The notes under the pieces are model-generated. The model saw only the letters and a program-made list of their open reading frames with translations. It was not told the origin of the DNA and ran no database searches. From Diprion similis (taxonomy: Eukaryota > Arthropoda > Insecta > Hymenoptera > Diprionidae), in contig NC_060105.1 of the NCBI RefSeq assembly GCF_021155765.1, positions 17,579,001 through 17,643,000 of the forward strand: a DNA stretch of 64,000 nucleotides. Reading direction: 5' to 3'. Position numbers and translations under genes: made by a program. Positions 25,190 through 37,654 of this stretch are shown one piece after another (within the stretch, counting starts at the first letter, position 1; every line of letters starts with the position of its first letter).

Positions 25190-27093
25190 ATTTGGACGCT
25201 CTGGGTCTTACGTTAGTGCAGCGACGGCTATGGCAAGTCAGAACTTGTTTTCTGCAAAGCAGCGGCATAACCGCCAGCGTCTATGTAGAAACACAGACCA
25301 CAAACCAATACACCCGAGTCTGCACAACGTTACAACGGAGTAATATCGCGCGTCAAGTATACAAAACAGATAAACAGAGACAGGGACTTTTGACAACGAA
25401 AAATTATCAACAGCGCTACCTTTCCCTTAATATGGAGCTCTTCTACTTTTTCAGAAATAAATTTAAAAAATGGACTTTATCCTTTAGAACGAAGTCACAA
25501 AAAAGTACACTAGCACGGCGTTTTCACGAGCAAGGTGCTCTAGAAAAGCAGTGAACGTTACAATATATGAAAAAAATTGTGGAACATACTTATTTTCTTG
25601 TAAGAACTCTGACCTTCCGAAGATGCTTGTTTCAAAACAAGTATTCAGATTTTTTGGTTTATCTGACGAACGGGTTATCTGTGAGTATAAAAACAAAACA
25701 TCATCTAAAAACTTGAATTAGTCATTTTTCTGATTATTCAATTAATCACGAATATGGGCTCATTTTTTCTGATTACTTGACAAATCGGCATTTTTAATTA
25801 ATTGTCTTTTGAATTATTCGATGACACGAAATATTGAATAGAACTCAAATTGATCCAAGTCTACGATCAATTAATTTAACGCGCAGCCGTAATTTCAACT
25901 TTTCAAAATATTTTCGAGAGATTCGGTTTTTTGGTGACAGATATTTAGTCATAAACAATGACTCTTGAAAAGAGGTTCAAAACAAAACAAGTGAAGAGAT
26001 CCAATAAGGCAATATTCCCATTGGTAGAACGATATTCATTAAATAAAAGTAAATAGTTCGACATTAACTCGATGATTAACCTACAAATGAATGTTATTGC
26101 CCATGCCCATAACAACAATTATTTCCACGGGACTCTTCCTGTCAGTAAATTGGGTTACGAAAGATTGGCCTATATTATGTGATATTAGCTCTTATAAAAA
26201 TATACTGAAAATATCTTGAACACATTCTAGATGTATGTGTACTGGCCATACGTATTGTCGATATAACCTGTGACTTTTTTAGTTACAGAGATCACTCGGA
26301 TAAAATCTAAAATATCGTTTGAACATAAGAGAAGTCTATGAAATACCCCAGTTTCACCAGGGTCCTTCCTTGAGGAACGACATTGTCCATTCCCACTAAC
26401 CGGAATGATTGTTTTGAAATTCCATAGATCACACCTATTAAACTAATTGTCCTTTCGTCATTTGATACAGTCGGGTCTCCCATTAGAGCCGGGCAGCGAT
26501 GAAAGGGGAAGAGTTTTTCGACGAATCCGGCGTTCCCCCATCGTCGATCTCCGCGCTCACTAGCGGATTTTTTGTTCGCTTCGTGTTGAATATAATACCC
26601 TACTTCAAACTACATATACATGGATGAAAAGAAGTTTTAGAGAACGGTATGAAAAATCACAGCTCGCGATAATTTTTTGAAAAGCGGAGGAAAGGGTTTA
26701 CGCATAAAACTGGGGAAGCGACACTATTGCGGGCTGCACCAATAGGAGACTCGACTCTAATTTATGAGGAACAGATGCGAACTAGCACACGAAATTTGCA
26801 AAAATCTAGAGAAATTATTTTTTTATGGACCGCAGCAGCAGCCGTGTGACTTCTTTTAACTATTATCAAAGTTACACGCCAATGACGTGAATAAACGTCT
26901 AACAGGCGTGTTCTACCAAGAATTGCACATACGGCCGACTGAAAATATTTTTGTTTTACGTTAGAGTAACGTCGAAATGTGAACAATTGTAATTCGTGAA
27001 AATACGTGATTATGTATCGTTCAGAAGCCATGCTAATCCGCAGTTCCCGCATACTTGACAGAACGTTCAGCCCAAGAATCACTCAATACCTAG
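25190..27093. other. Intergenic DNA, nothing recognised
   Basis: No exon, RNA gene or clear repeat. A GC-richer patch at about 26,470-26,590 stands out against its surroundings but encodes nothing recognisable. Confidence 0.4.
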
Positions 27094-27510
27094 AAGTTCG
27101 TTTCTACAAGTGGCGGGCCTACAAGTTCGGTTCTCCCGATTCACTCCGAAAGGTTTGTTTCTACAAGTTACAATCCTACAAGTTCGTTTGTACAAGTGAC
27201 GATCCTACAACTGTGAAGTTTGTTTCTACAAGTTACGATCCTGCAAGTTCGTTTCTACAAATTGCGTTCTTACAAATTGGTTTTTCATACATTTAAGTGT
27301 TAATTTTATACATTTTTATTTAATTTAATTCAATATAATTCAAATTCTTTGTAGGTTCGCAACTTATAGAAACGCACCTCTGGGTCGTAGCGCCACTTGT
27401 AAAAACGAACTTGTAGGACCGCAACTTGTGAAAAAGAACCTTTGGGAGTGAATCGGGAGAAGCGAACTTGTAGGATCAGCACTTGTAGGAACGAACTTGT
27501 AGAAACGGTC
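27094..27510. mobile_element. Fold-back element of 'TTCTACAAGT' repeats
   Basis: AAGTTCGTTTCTACAAGT-like units are repeated direct at 27,094-27,290, at least seven times. The same units occur inverted (ACTTGTAGAAACGAACTT-like) at 27,350-27,510. A longer shared block, TCTCCCGATTCACTCC followed by AAAGGTT, lies in the left arm near 27,135 and inverted in the right arm near 27,445. The AT-rich centre (27,290-27,350) is the loop. Non-coding. The build closely parallels the element at 10,141-10,648. Confidence 0.75.
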
Positions 27511-30500
27511 CTCCTCCACTGAGATGTGTCCCAATTGGTACGTAACAAGCCATTTGAGTCATCCCCCACTCTCAATCTACAGTAACCTGCAAAAATAGAT
27601 CCAACTTGTCGCAATTCCATCGAAAGAAAAGTATGTTGTATGGTGAAAATTACATTATTTTGTAGTTACTCTAGTTACAAATTTTAAATGATACGTTTAC
27701 TCAAACCGTTGTATCTTCAACATTACATATGTTCTATTTTTGCTATTTAAATTTTATAGGAAATGCATCTAAAACTTAAGTAAAACTATGCTAGAGATAG
27801 GAAATTGTTCGAATACTATCTGATTTCAAAGCAATTTCCACCAATTTCCACGAAACTATTTCAATGATCAATTGAATTTCCCGCGACACTTGACAAATTG
27901 ATAACAAGCAGCATGGCCACCTCATAGATAAACATGGAGTGGACATACCAACATTTTCCTTCGATTCTCTTACGACAAGCTGTAGATTACACTGAATATT
28001 TTTTATGACTGACCATATTACCAAAATACTAGTTTCAGATATTTTCTACAGATTTTAAGTTCCAAAAGGAAAAAAACGTACCGGATTCAACCGGCATACG
28101 CTCCGCGCTTGTTACGCATTATCCAAAGATTTGAGACGTGCAACTTAATGATTGCTACTGTATAACGGAGATCCCAATACGTCTAAATCAGATTTCTTGA
28201 TGATTTTTCGGTATCGAAAAGTTATCTATTCAGCTGGATGCTGCACACTGTTTGCATTGCTGCATTTGGTTTTCACACGGAATGCTACAATTTTGTGGCC
28301 AAATTATTTTCAAAACGGTGTCCCGGGTAGACACTGCGCTATCAATGTCTCAAAAACGTGTTTTCAGTATCTTAGGACCATCATTTAAGTATACTTCACA
28401 AATATGATCAGGTCAGACACTGCGTGTAAAGTATCTGAAACTCGCATTTTGGGGCCTGGGGTCATCTAATCTATCCAACTTATACGATTTTGGCCAGAAT
28501 GCTAGAGGAAAAAAATGTTGGTCTTGTGCTCTGGTATTACAACCAAAAATCTGGCACAAAATGAAATCAAGTAATCGGAGAAGGATAAAAAGGACGCATT
28601 TCAATCCAATAGTGTACTACGTATCAACCATATCTTCAGGAATTTCCACTAGGTTTTCAATTTACATATTACTGGTGTACAAGTCAGCTATAATTGAATT
28701 GTTGTTACGAAAAGTAGTCATGCGAAACTTTGAAATTTCGATAGTTACCAGAATTTTTTGATCCCATTACGTTCGCTATGGCGTGTTTCATACAATTTAT
28801 AATTTTTGTTTTGGGTTCTTCTTGATTTTGATACTTTTCGGGACATTCGTTGACGTACGGTTGGCACAGTTTCGACTTTTGGTTTATTGACAGTACGGTC
28901 ATGAACACATCTCAGGCGAATTTGCCGACCTCCTGCCAACTTCAATTCAAATTTTTCAGCTGACCACATTATACCACTTTAATTTTCTTAACTGATAGTT
29001 GGCATTCCGATAAATGTGCTATCTGGGTAGGTTTTGATAATAGTTAAAATAAATCACTTGGCTACATGATGTATAAAAAGTAAATTATTCTCGATTTGAT
29101 GAATTTTGCAGGCTAGCTCGGGCCTATTCTTTGTAAATTATCAAATTCCATGGAAAAAATTGATTAATTAACATCATTTTGGAAAAATTCTTTTGAATAA
29201 ATGTTGTTTCATATGAATCGGCGATAGCATCCCCCTAAGGTGTTTAACCTTAGTCATATACACCTATGGAAACTTTCACATTACTCACATAGGGTCACTC
29301 AGCCCGAGCCAACATCGGAACGTTATTACCTTATACAACATTACGTTATCACAGTTACGACTTGAACAAAATTCTGAGACAATATGTAACAATTCAAAAA
29401 TAAACTCCAATGTTAGTACTAGCAAAAAAAAAAAAACGATGGAGGATGTGGGAGAAATTCTGAAGGACAAAAAGTGAAAATATACGCAATAGGACTGCAA
29501 AATTTTTTACTGACTTTAAAATTGTACGTTGAAGTCGGTGTTGGGGTCAACTGGACCTCATGTAAGTGACTAGGGTTATACACGGAGTCACTTAAGCGAT
29601 TTAAGAGTCTTTATGAGATTCGATATCATTTTTCCGCAAGACATCGGTTTGGGCTGAAAGGTTTGTGAAAGATCGCTCAAATCTTAGAAAGTGCGCTCTA
29701 GTCAGCCAGAACCAGTGTATTACCACACAAATTGAAATCCTAATACATTGCGAAACATAACCTGGAAGCTCGTCTCGCTACGAAGTCAATAGATTAAAAA
29801 TCTGTCGGATATTTATCGAATCCAAACTGATCAGAGCATACTTTTCAACAAAAGCACAATCATTCTGTAAGAAATTCCAAACTGATTCGAAGTTTTGAGG
29901 AAAAATCAGAACAATTCCTATGAATTCTCTTGAATCGGTTACGGAACCCCTTGCCCAGACTCCTTAACAATTGGCTAACGTAATTTGTAAACTTCGAACT
30001 AAAGGTAAAGCAGGGAAATGTGGTTGAAATTCTACAGGCTAGTTTTACCTTGCGAATTTTGACAGATTAATCATGTGTGTAAATAGGTAGGGTATATATT
30101 ACTTTAGCTATTCTTTCATGCCCTTATGCACTGTTTTAAAGTATTGGCTAAAGAATTAATAAACAAATATCGCAGAGTTTAAATCATTGAGCATTGAAAA
30201 GTAATGAGTATATTAACCTGAAAATATAGTTGAACAAATGTTCAAATATAATATAAAGGGTTGTCCATCTTAATTGCCATAAGTGAATATCTCACAAACT
30301 AGATGAGATTATTTGTCTATTTAAAAACCCGTATTATGATTTGTTTCACATGGCACTAGATGTTTAAAATAAGACTTTTTTGCAATAATATTGTAAGCAC
30401 GGAAGCCGTTTCGGAAACTTTTTCGCGTGATATCATCCAAACATGTGCCGCCTAGAACCCGCTCAGCGCTTAGGCGACTTCGATTTGTATAGGTAAACAA

Positions 30501-32316
30501 AGTGTCGAAATAGAGTTATTATTCATCGATTTTATCCATTTTTGGACAAGAGCGCTCTTTTGTTAAACCAAACCAATACATATGTTGAAGGAAAACTGAA
30601 TTGGACCGTTGTTTCAGGCGTGAAGCTAGCACTCCCAAATCCCAAATGGACTGATGCACCGCCTTAAATCAACATTATCTTTTCCTGTCGAAACCCTCCA
30701 AATTGTGCATAAAACTGTTGTTTCTACCAGTCTTTGGTATATTTACCAAGAGTGTTAATTAAAATAGACCAAACTGGATATCCAGATGTTTCACAGCATT
30801 CTTGTATAGATGAGTAGTAGAAATTTTTAATAATTTCTATAGCAATAGTCGCGTATGCTGTTAGTTGTGATTCTATTGAATATTGTTGAATAAAAAGTTG
30901 AAAACCATCACAATAATTTCAATATACTTCTAAGCAAAACTTTACCTGCCGATTATAAAACTATAGGTTTTAACATCACTTTTTATTTAGTGCCCTGTTA
31001 TGGACCAGCACCTCTGGTCTATCGCAAATTCCGAGTAGAGTGATCGCGTCGAGAGGTCAGGGCTCACTATACGGTCAAAACTGGACTTGTACAGAATATT
31101 TCTTACCCCTTAGTTTTTTACATATTTGGTCCTATGTCCCATCCAACTAAACCATTCCACGAGCAGTCTACAAGAAGTCAACGTCGCCGAGATGAAGAAA
31201 GGCTAAGATGCTACAGTTATCTAGGCACTGTTATGCTGGTCTGAAAGCCGTTGCGTTTACATTCAGCTTAAAAACGGGACACAAAGCTCTATCGTTGCCG
31301 AGATGCTGTCATTTTCAAATCGCTGGCAGGTGCTTCATCGCTTCGGCGATAGTACCTGTGTCTCTGACATCATCAGTTCCGAATATTCGTCATTATTTGT
31401 TGATATAATACATGATCAATAATATAATGAAGAATATAATATAATAAAATATATAATATTTCATACAATAATAATTACCACTCAACCACGCCAACGAGCT
31501 AAGGATACCGAGTTGGGTCAAGGCACGGGGTCAAGGCCTAATGAAACTCGGTTAGTCAGGACTGGTTTAATATGTTGTAAGGAAGTTGTGTTGACAACCC
31601 CTATACACCCTGGTACGGCTGATGCAGTCATAATTTTCACATAAGTAATCAAATGTTTAATCTTTTGTCTATCGTACGATTATATTTCGTCAGCGCCGGC
31701 CTAACGGTGTTACGCGCCCCAGGCAAGCTAACGTATAGTCGCCCCCCCCCCCCCCATCCCTCTACAATCGCAAAATTATCGAAATGAATTCAGTTAATGA
31801 TTCAGCATTCATCTGGAATTTCAAAATTGACACGTTTTGCTATGGCATTGGCGACGTCTTTTATTACTGCCGAAATATTCATTGTAGATGCTGTGTGATA
31901 TTCTATGGATAAAATTCCTAAATCAGTGAATGCCTCAAAAGATACGGAGAGAATCTTCTGCAGTGCTTTCCCAACTTTTATTCTGTCTAATGAATTTCAT
32001 GTTATTTTCAATTCATGCACGGTGTACAGGGTAAATATATCATTCATTACTCTCATGTACTTGTCCACTTCGTCCTTTATGAATATAAACATTTTTATAA
32101 GACACTGATATGTTGCGCATAATGATCCGAATATCCCTAGGTGAGGTGTGACGTATGAAGGAAGCGGTGGTGGCTCTTGCCCCTTTCGAGCTTAGTTGCC
32201 AACTGCGCGCTGCTCGCTTCTCTCCGGCCCGACTCGCCGGCGCGCATGCGCAGTGCAGGCGCTCGCAGCCGGCTGGTCGGAGGCGTGAATATAGCGCCGC
32301 AGCGCTCCGTTCGTGA
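27511..32316. other. Long stretch without a recognisable gene
   Basis: I found no convincing exon or RNA gene in 4.8 kb. The stretch has a poly-C run at 31,742-31,755 and an AT-rich run at 31,410-31,450. At 32,190-32,330 there is a CpG-rich patch containing GCGCATGCGC, an NRF-1-like palindrome, which could be promoter-like or part of the minisatellite that follows. The block 30,250-30,690 has the look of an old interspersed repeat, without proof. Confidence 0.4.
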
Positions 32317-32387
32317 AGGCGTCGAACTAAGGTGCCACACGCTTGGCTCGCCTTCGGTGCGCATGTACGGTCTCGACCGTCCCCCCG
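32317..32387. repeat. Minisatellite unit left of retrotransposon 1
   Basis: One unit (…GCTTGGCTCGCC…TTCGGTGCGCATGTACGGTC…) matches the ~85-bp units found at 40,149-40,411. It ends with GACCGTCCCCCCG, which is also the first 13 bases after the retrotransposon. The two blocks were therefore one array before the element inserted. Confidence 0.8.
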
Positions 32388-32783
32388 GAGTGCTTCAAGA
32401 TGGCCAATCAGGCTTGGACGTGCTAAATTTGCTTCTTGAGTTCTGTACGAGTTTCTTATTCCTGGTGTTAGTTTCTGGTTATCTAACTTACCTAATTAAT
32501 TACGATATAAAGTTCCTGCTTTAAACACCTACAAATATCAGCTAAGGTCAAAATTCCAACCCACAACCCGGTATCTTTAGGATCACGCGGCTAGGACTTC
32601 CACAGGATCCGCCATTTTCGATACAGCGTTATTGACTCACTGGTTCATCTCCGCTCAGCAGTCAACAGCTTCGGTGCTTCTCGGGGGCAGAAGGGGAACT
32701 GGGTGACCAACTGGCTTCCTCCCCCGTTCCCGGTTCGTGTTCCGGTTAAGGTACCCGGTGTTGTTTGTTGTATCTGCATAGAA

Positions 32784-34188
32784 ATGTCTAGTGATCAATT
32801 AATAGTTGAAACGAAAAGGGCCAGGGATCCCTCTGAGGAGGACCCTGGGGCCACAGAGGCACCACCTAATAAAAAAGGAACAAACCCTAGTACACCTTGG
32901 GCTCCATCTCATAGAGTTCGTGATAATATATACAGACAGGGTGACTGTGCTCCATTTCTCGTTCAAGTCTACGATAAGTTAGGCGGGAACGCAGGTAAGA
33001 TACATGCGATGAGTTTTGCCAAGTCGCTTAAAGGCGAAGACCTGCTCAAGGGTATTTCGAACATCAAGGCTTTGGGTATCAATCGTTACAATATCTTTTT
33101 CAATAACATTGATTACGCTAATTTCTTTGTTAGTCAGGGCATTGAGAGCTGTAATCCGGCTTTAGGAGCATACATTCCCGATGGGTGTGTTTACAAACTC
33201 GGCTTAGTCAAGGGGGTAGACCCCTCTCTTTCCGAAGAAGAAATTCTAGAAAACTTTGTTATATTAGGGAGTACACGCTCAGAGATTGTTCACGTTGAGA
33301 GAATCCCCTGGGTCTGGCGGGGCCCGGGGGCGGATCTCAATAGGGAGAACTCTTCAAGGATCAAGGTTTTTTTTTAGAGGCCATAACCTCCCTGAAAAAG
33401 TGGCAATCTATTTGAGTACCAAGGACGTATTACCTTATCTGCCCTCTGTTAAGATGTGCAGAAAGTGTCTTAGATTTGGCCACGTAGAGGCGCAATGTAG
33501 AGGTAAGGTCAGGTGCATTAACTGTGGAGGTGGGCATCATGAAAGGGTTTGCGAACTCACTAAAACCCCGCAACACTTTAAGTGCGTTAACTGCGAAGGT
33601 CGACATAGGGCCTCGGACAGGGGGTGTCCCGCATATGTCAAGGAAAAAAAGGCTATACATGACAAATTTTATAAAACGTTAACGTCTGAAAGACACGCCT
33701 CTCCAAATCCCACTAATGCTCCTCTCTTCGATAACCAGGATTTTCCGGCCTTATCTTCTACCCCTACCCATAGTCAAGCCAACTCACACCTTTTTCCATT
33801 AGAGAACAGTAAAAAATCCAATGCAGGCTCAGTAAACTCAGTAGACGGGGTGTCTCCTATACCTCCTGCGCAAAGTCTCCAACTTGATAATAGACCAGCC
33901 TCTCTTAGCGACGCTATCTCAAAAACACTTATCCCAGGCATGAACTATGATGACGCGGATGATCCAATGGATGCCAAATTCTTCCTGGATTTTTCTCAAC
34001 CATCTCCTCCCTCCTCGGATGCAGAAATGCGTCTGAAGGATTGGGTCAGGACCGAAATCAGACACTCGCTGTCAGACTTTACAGACTTCATCTGTAGAAG
34101 AATTGCCGAAGAATTCCTGGACTCGGATCGTATAGTAACAAATATCAAGGCGTCGGAGGCGCTATATAGGCGGCAGCGCCGTAATTAA
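32784..34188 (+). pseudogene. Retrotransposon 1 ORF1 (zinc-knuckle nucleic-acid-binding protein), frameshifted
   Basis: ORF1 starts at ATG 32,784 and ends at TAA 34,186-34,188. It is broken once, in a run of nine T at 33,367-33,375, where the frame shifts by one base; before and after the run the frame is clean. The N-terminal part is charged and Pro-rich. The middle holds a conserved block (IPDGCVYKLGLVKGVDPSLS) followed by three zinc knuckles (CRKCLRFGHVEAQC, CINCGGGHHERVC and CVNCEGRHRASDRGC). In insect I/jockey-like elements such proteins bind the element RNA. The C-terminus is acidic. Its TAA is followed by a single C and the ATG of ORF2 (TAACATG), and element 2 has the same junction. 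Confidence 0.9.
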
Positions 34189-34290
34189 CATGGCGGATAC
34201 AGTTAACATCCTCCAATGGAATTGTCGTAGTATCTTTAGCAAAATTAATGAACTCCAGGGTTTAACCAATAATTTTAATATCTTATGCCT

Positions 34291-35148
34291 TGTTGCGACG
34301 TATATATTTTATAGCAAAAAATATGTAGAGTCATTAGATTGTAAGTACGGACATGCCGAACCCGGTATATGGCCTCAGCCAGGTCGTCCGTGCCGCGCTG
34401 TCCGGCAGCTGTAACCATCCCACATCTGGCAAACAATATACTTATTCGGGACCTTCAAATCAAGTAATAAATACCTTTTTGGTGAGTCAAATCGTAGCAC
34501 GAATTTCACCCACATGGGTTTTTCCCATTTTACGACACTCAGTTGGTCAACAGATGTGTACGGGAACCAGCCTGGACAACGCGGCTGCGACACGGTCGCC
34601 TATTGTTTATCTTTTACACTTTTACCTGGTCCTCTCCCCACTTTCTACGCCATTCCTTTTTATTTGTCCCAACCAATCCGGAAATTTGTTATATTCCTAC
34701 CAATCAGAAATCAGGACCAAGAATTTTTCTAACTTCCGTCTCCTACCCTTAAACCAAAACTCCCACTCCTATTATCATCTACCTCAGAAATATTTCGAAA
34801 CCAAAACTTCAGTCTAAAACGATCCTCCCGGTGGTACACACTAGTACCATCGCCCCGAAACTGAACTAAAGATCATTGGCTCCGGGAATATCCAACTTAT
34901 ATTCTCGTTATTAAACTATCGAAAACAAACGAAACTCATTCAACAAACTAACTTCTAACCAATTTTGTAACTACAACTGTAAACTTCTAACCATATTGAT
35001 TCGTACTAAAATATATTTAAATATAAATATTATACTCCGAGTCAATCAATATCTTATCCAGAAGTACCTACAATCCTTTAATTAGAATCGTAGGAGTTCA
35101 CGTCGTGCGAGACGCGATTCCAATAATTGTGCCGCGGACGCGTGAACA
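34291..35148. mobile_element. Solo LTR inside retrotransposon 1 endonuclease
   Basis: An 858-bp insertion begins TGTTGCGACG and ends GCGTGAACA, with TGTT…AACA inverted ends. TGCCT stands immediately before (34,286-34,290) and after it (35,149-35,153), a 5-bp target duplication. The flanking ORF2 halves resume in the same frame, which confirms the borders. There is no gag or pol sequence within, so it is a solo LTR left by recombination. It differs in sequence from the LTR at 36,700. Small frames inside are not genes. Confidence 0.85.
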
Positions 35149-36699
35149 TGCCTTACAGAAACTTGGCTGAATAGCGAACAACTTTTTACCTGCAAAGGTT
35201 TCAATATCGTGAGGAGGGATAGGCCTCCACCTACCCTTCGGGGAGTCTGGCCTTCCTTATCTCAAAAAATATCTTTTACCAATCCTTGGGGCCTCTTCCG
35301 CTCCCGGCTAAGCTGGAGTGGGACGGGGTAAAAATTAAGCTTAGTAATGATTCTTTTATGCACATACTGAATGTTTACCGGCCGCCTAACAACCACTTGA
35401 CACGAGCTGAATGGAGGGATTTTTTCCAGTCCATCGAACATCTCGAAAACCTCGTCATTTGTGGGGACTTTAACTCCCACCACGCATTGTGGGGCAGTGA
35501 GCTCGCGAATTATGACGGAAAATTTTTAGCTGAGGCCCTCGAGAAAAGTAACCTTATTCAACTCAACAACGGGGAACCTACTAGGATCCATGCGGAGCCG
35601 GGAAGGCGGAGTGTCCGTGACCTGACATTCACGTCAGTCTCGCTTTTTGCAGGGGCACTCTGCTCCACTCTGGATGACTCTTTGGACAGCGACCACTTTC
35701 CTATATTTATTCAAATTAGAGGGGCTAAGCTCCAAAGGTTTACTGTTAGGGAAAAAATATCTCTAAAATGCATAGACTGGACCTCATTTAGTAACAACCT
35801 GAAATCTAAGATACAAGCGATTAATATTGATGGGGATAACATCAACGAAGTATACGATAACTTTGTGGCCTCAGTTCAGAACTCCTTGCGGGTTACCGGT
35901 GGCAAGAAAAAAGGAGGTGACGAAACCCAGAGAGGATCCCCTCCCGCTGCTCCATGGTGGAACCAAGAGTGCTCCAACTTAATTAATTCACGTAGAGTAG
36001 CTGCCAAACATTTTAGGGACAATCCAACCGACCAAAACTGGAAGTCCTATCTCCGGTTGGAAAAAAACGCAAAGAACTTCCTTAGACAAACCAAGCGAAA
36101 GAGTTTTTGGACCTTTTTCTCTACGATCGGCCCTCAAACTAGCCTAGATAAAATCTGGGGTTCGATTAAAGCTTTCAAAGGAAGATTCCTGACACCGATA
36201 TCAGTAAACTCACTCTCACCAGATGATCCTTCCCTGATAACAGCCTTTAATAAGGTTTCTATCCAGCTCGCGGCGAAAGAACCCCCAATCATTGATTTAG
36301 GAAATATCAACCCCATCCTAGACGGCGAAATTACTCGGGAGGAACTAAATTGGTCAATTCGGACTTCTAAAATTAAATCCTCTCCTGGCGTGGACTTGAT
36401 CGTAAACGATGTTTTAAAGCAACTTCCTCCTGAGGGTCTGGATTTTCTAATCACTCTCTTCAACATCATATTTAAGGAGCGTATCTTTCCAACAGTCTGG
36501 TCCGATTATATTGTGTGCTTACTGCCTAAACCAGACAGGAAGGGATTTAGACCCATATCCCTCTATTCAACAATCCTGAAAACAATGGAAAGAATAATAA
36601 ACCAGAGATTACTGTGGTGGGTCGAAAACAGACAAGTCCTGCCTAAATGCTTCTTTGGCTTTAGGAAGGGCAAATCGGTCCATGATAGTATAGCTATAC

Positions 36700-37654
36700 T
36701 GTAACGATACAGCCGTCAGCCTAACTCTCGGGCGACAGCTGGTATCAATACATACAACGGGCAAGGACACTGACCAGAACACCCGAAGGTGGGCAACCAT
36801 AAGCACGACGCAACGACGAGACCAGACAGGGAAAAAACACCCAAACACCACGCATGCAGACAGACAACGGGAAGAGGGACGAAAGCCACACGAACGAAAG
36901 AAGCAGCATCATCGCAGCGTGACCAAGCGATGCCCCGCAGGTATAAAAGGAGGAGCGCGGAAGGGCTCAGGCAGCAGAATACCGGCGCACGCCGTCTGAC
37001 TCACGATAATTTGAGGGGTGTCACTCGTCTAGGGGGCACTGCCTAACTTAGATTCACATTTCAAAGATTAGCTAGAAAGATAGAGGGTTAGGAGGAAAAC
37101 ATAAATTTGAGCAAACAAAAGTATCGCGGGAACTGAACCTATAAATTCACGCAGTATTATTTTATATTATGGCATCAGTTTGAACTTGGTAAAACTCCAT
37201 AAAATCAAATAGCATTCGCAGGCTCATATTAGTTTCCTTGACGGCCACTTTCCTTCACCCTAAACATAAACGAAAGGAAGACAAATCTTGGATAACACGA
37301 GTCTGTAATTAGAAGGGCACACTGGTAATCCCGTGTTGCCGAACAGGTGTCAACGACCTCGTTGCGTGTCTCCAAGACGGTCGCATTGGCCTAAAAAGGG
37401 TTGTTGTCGACAAAAAGAGAGCACCTCAGCGAAATCCTTGTTCACAGAAAATACGGCTTCGGTATCACCCAAGTCCGGAGAGCTAGCAAATTGGTTTTTA
37501 AGGTGAGTCATTATTAAGCCGAAAGTTTTCCAAAATCAAGGAGGTCCAAAAATTTATTACTTGAAATTAGAAGTTAATCTCAATTCACTTCGGAAGAACT
37601 CACACGGTGCACTTTTCAACAGGTCAGGGACCTTGAAAAGGCGTACACGTTACA
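36700..37654. mobile_element. Second solo LTR inside retrotransposon 1 RT domain
   Basis: A 955-bp insertion begins TGTAACGATAC and ends GTACACGTTACA, giving a TGTAAC…GTTACA inverted terminus. The 4-bp target duplication ATAC is at 36,696-36,699 and 37,655-37,658, a size typical of Ty3/gypsy-type integrases. The RT reading frame stops at the left border and resumes in phase at the right border. GTATAAAAGG near 36,941 is a strong TATA-box candidate on the + strand, fitting an LTR promoter. There is no internal coding region. Confidence 0.9.

Noticed and set aside
32177-32524. 115-codon frame before retrotransposon 1
   Set aside because: It crosses the insertion border at 32,387/32,388, so half is minisatellite and half is element 5' UTR.
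33286-33660. ORF1 second half treated as a separate gene
   Set aside because: The frame change falls exactly in a T-run and element 2 shows the same order of domains; it is one broken ORF1.
34353-34817. 154-codon frame at 34,353
   Set aside because: It lies wholly in the solo LTR 34,291-35,148 and has no gag/pol similarity.
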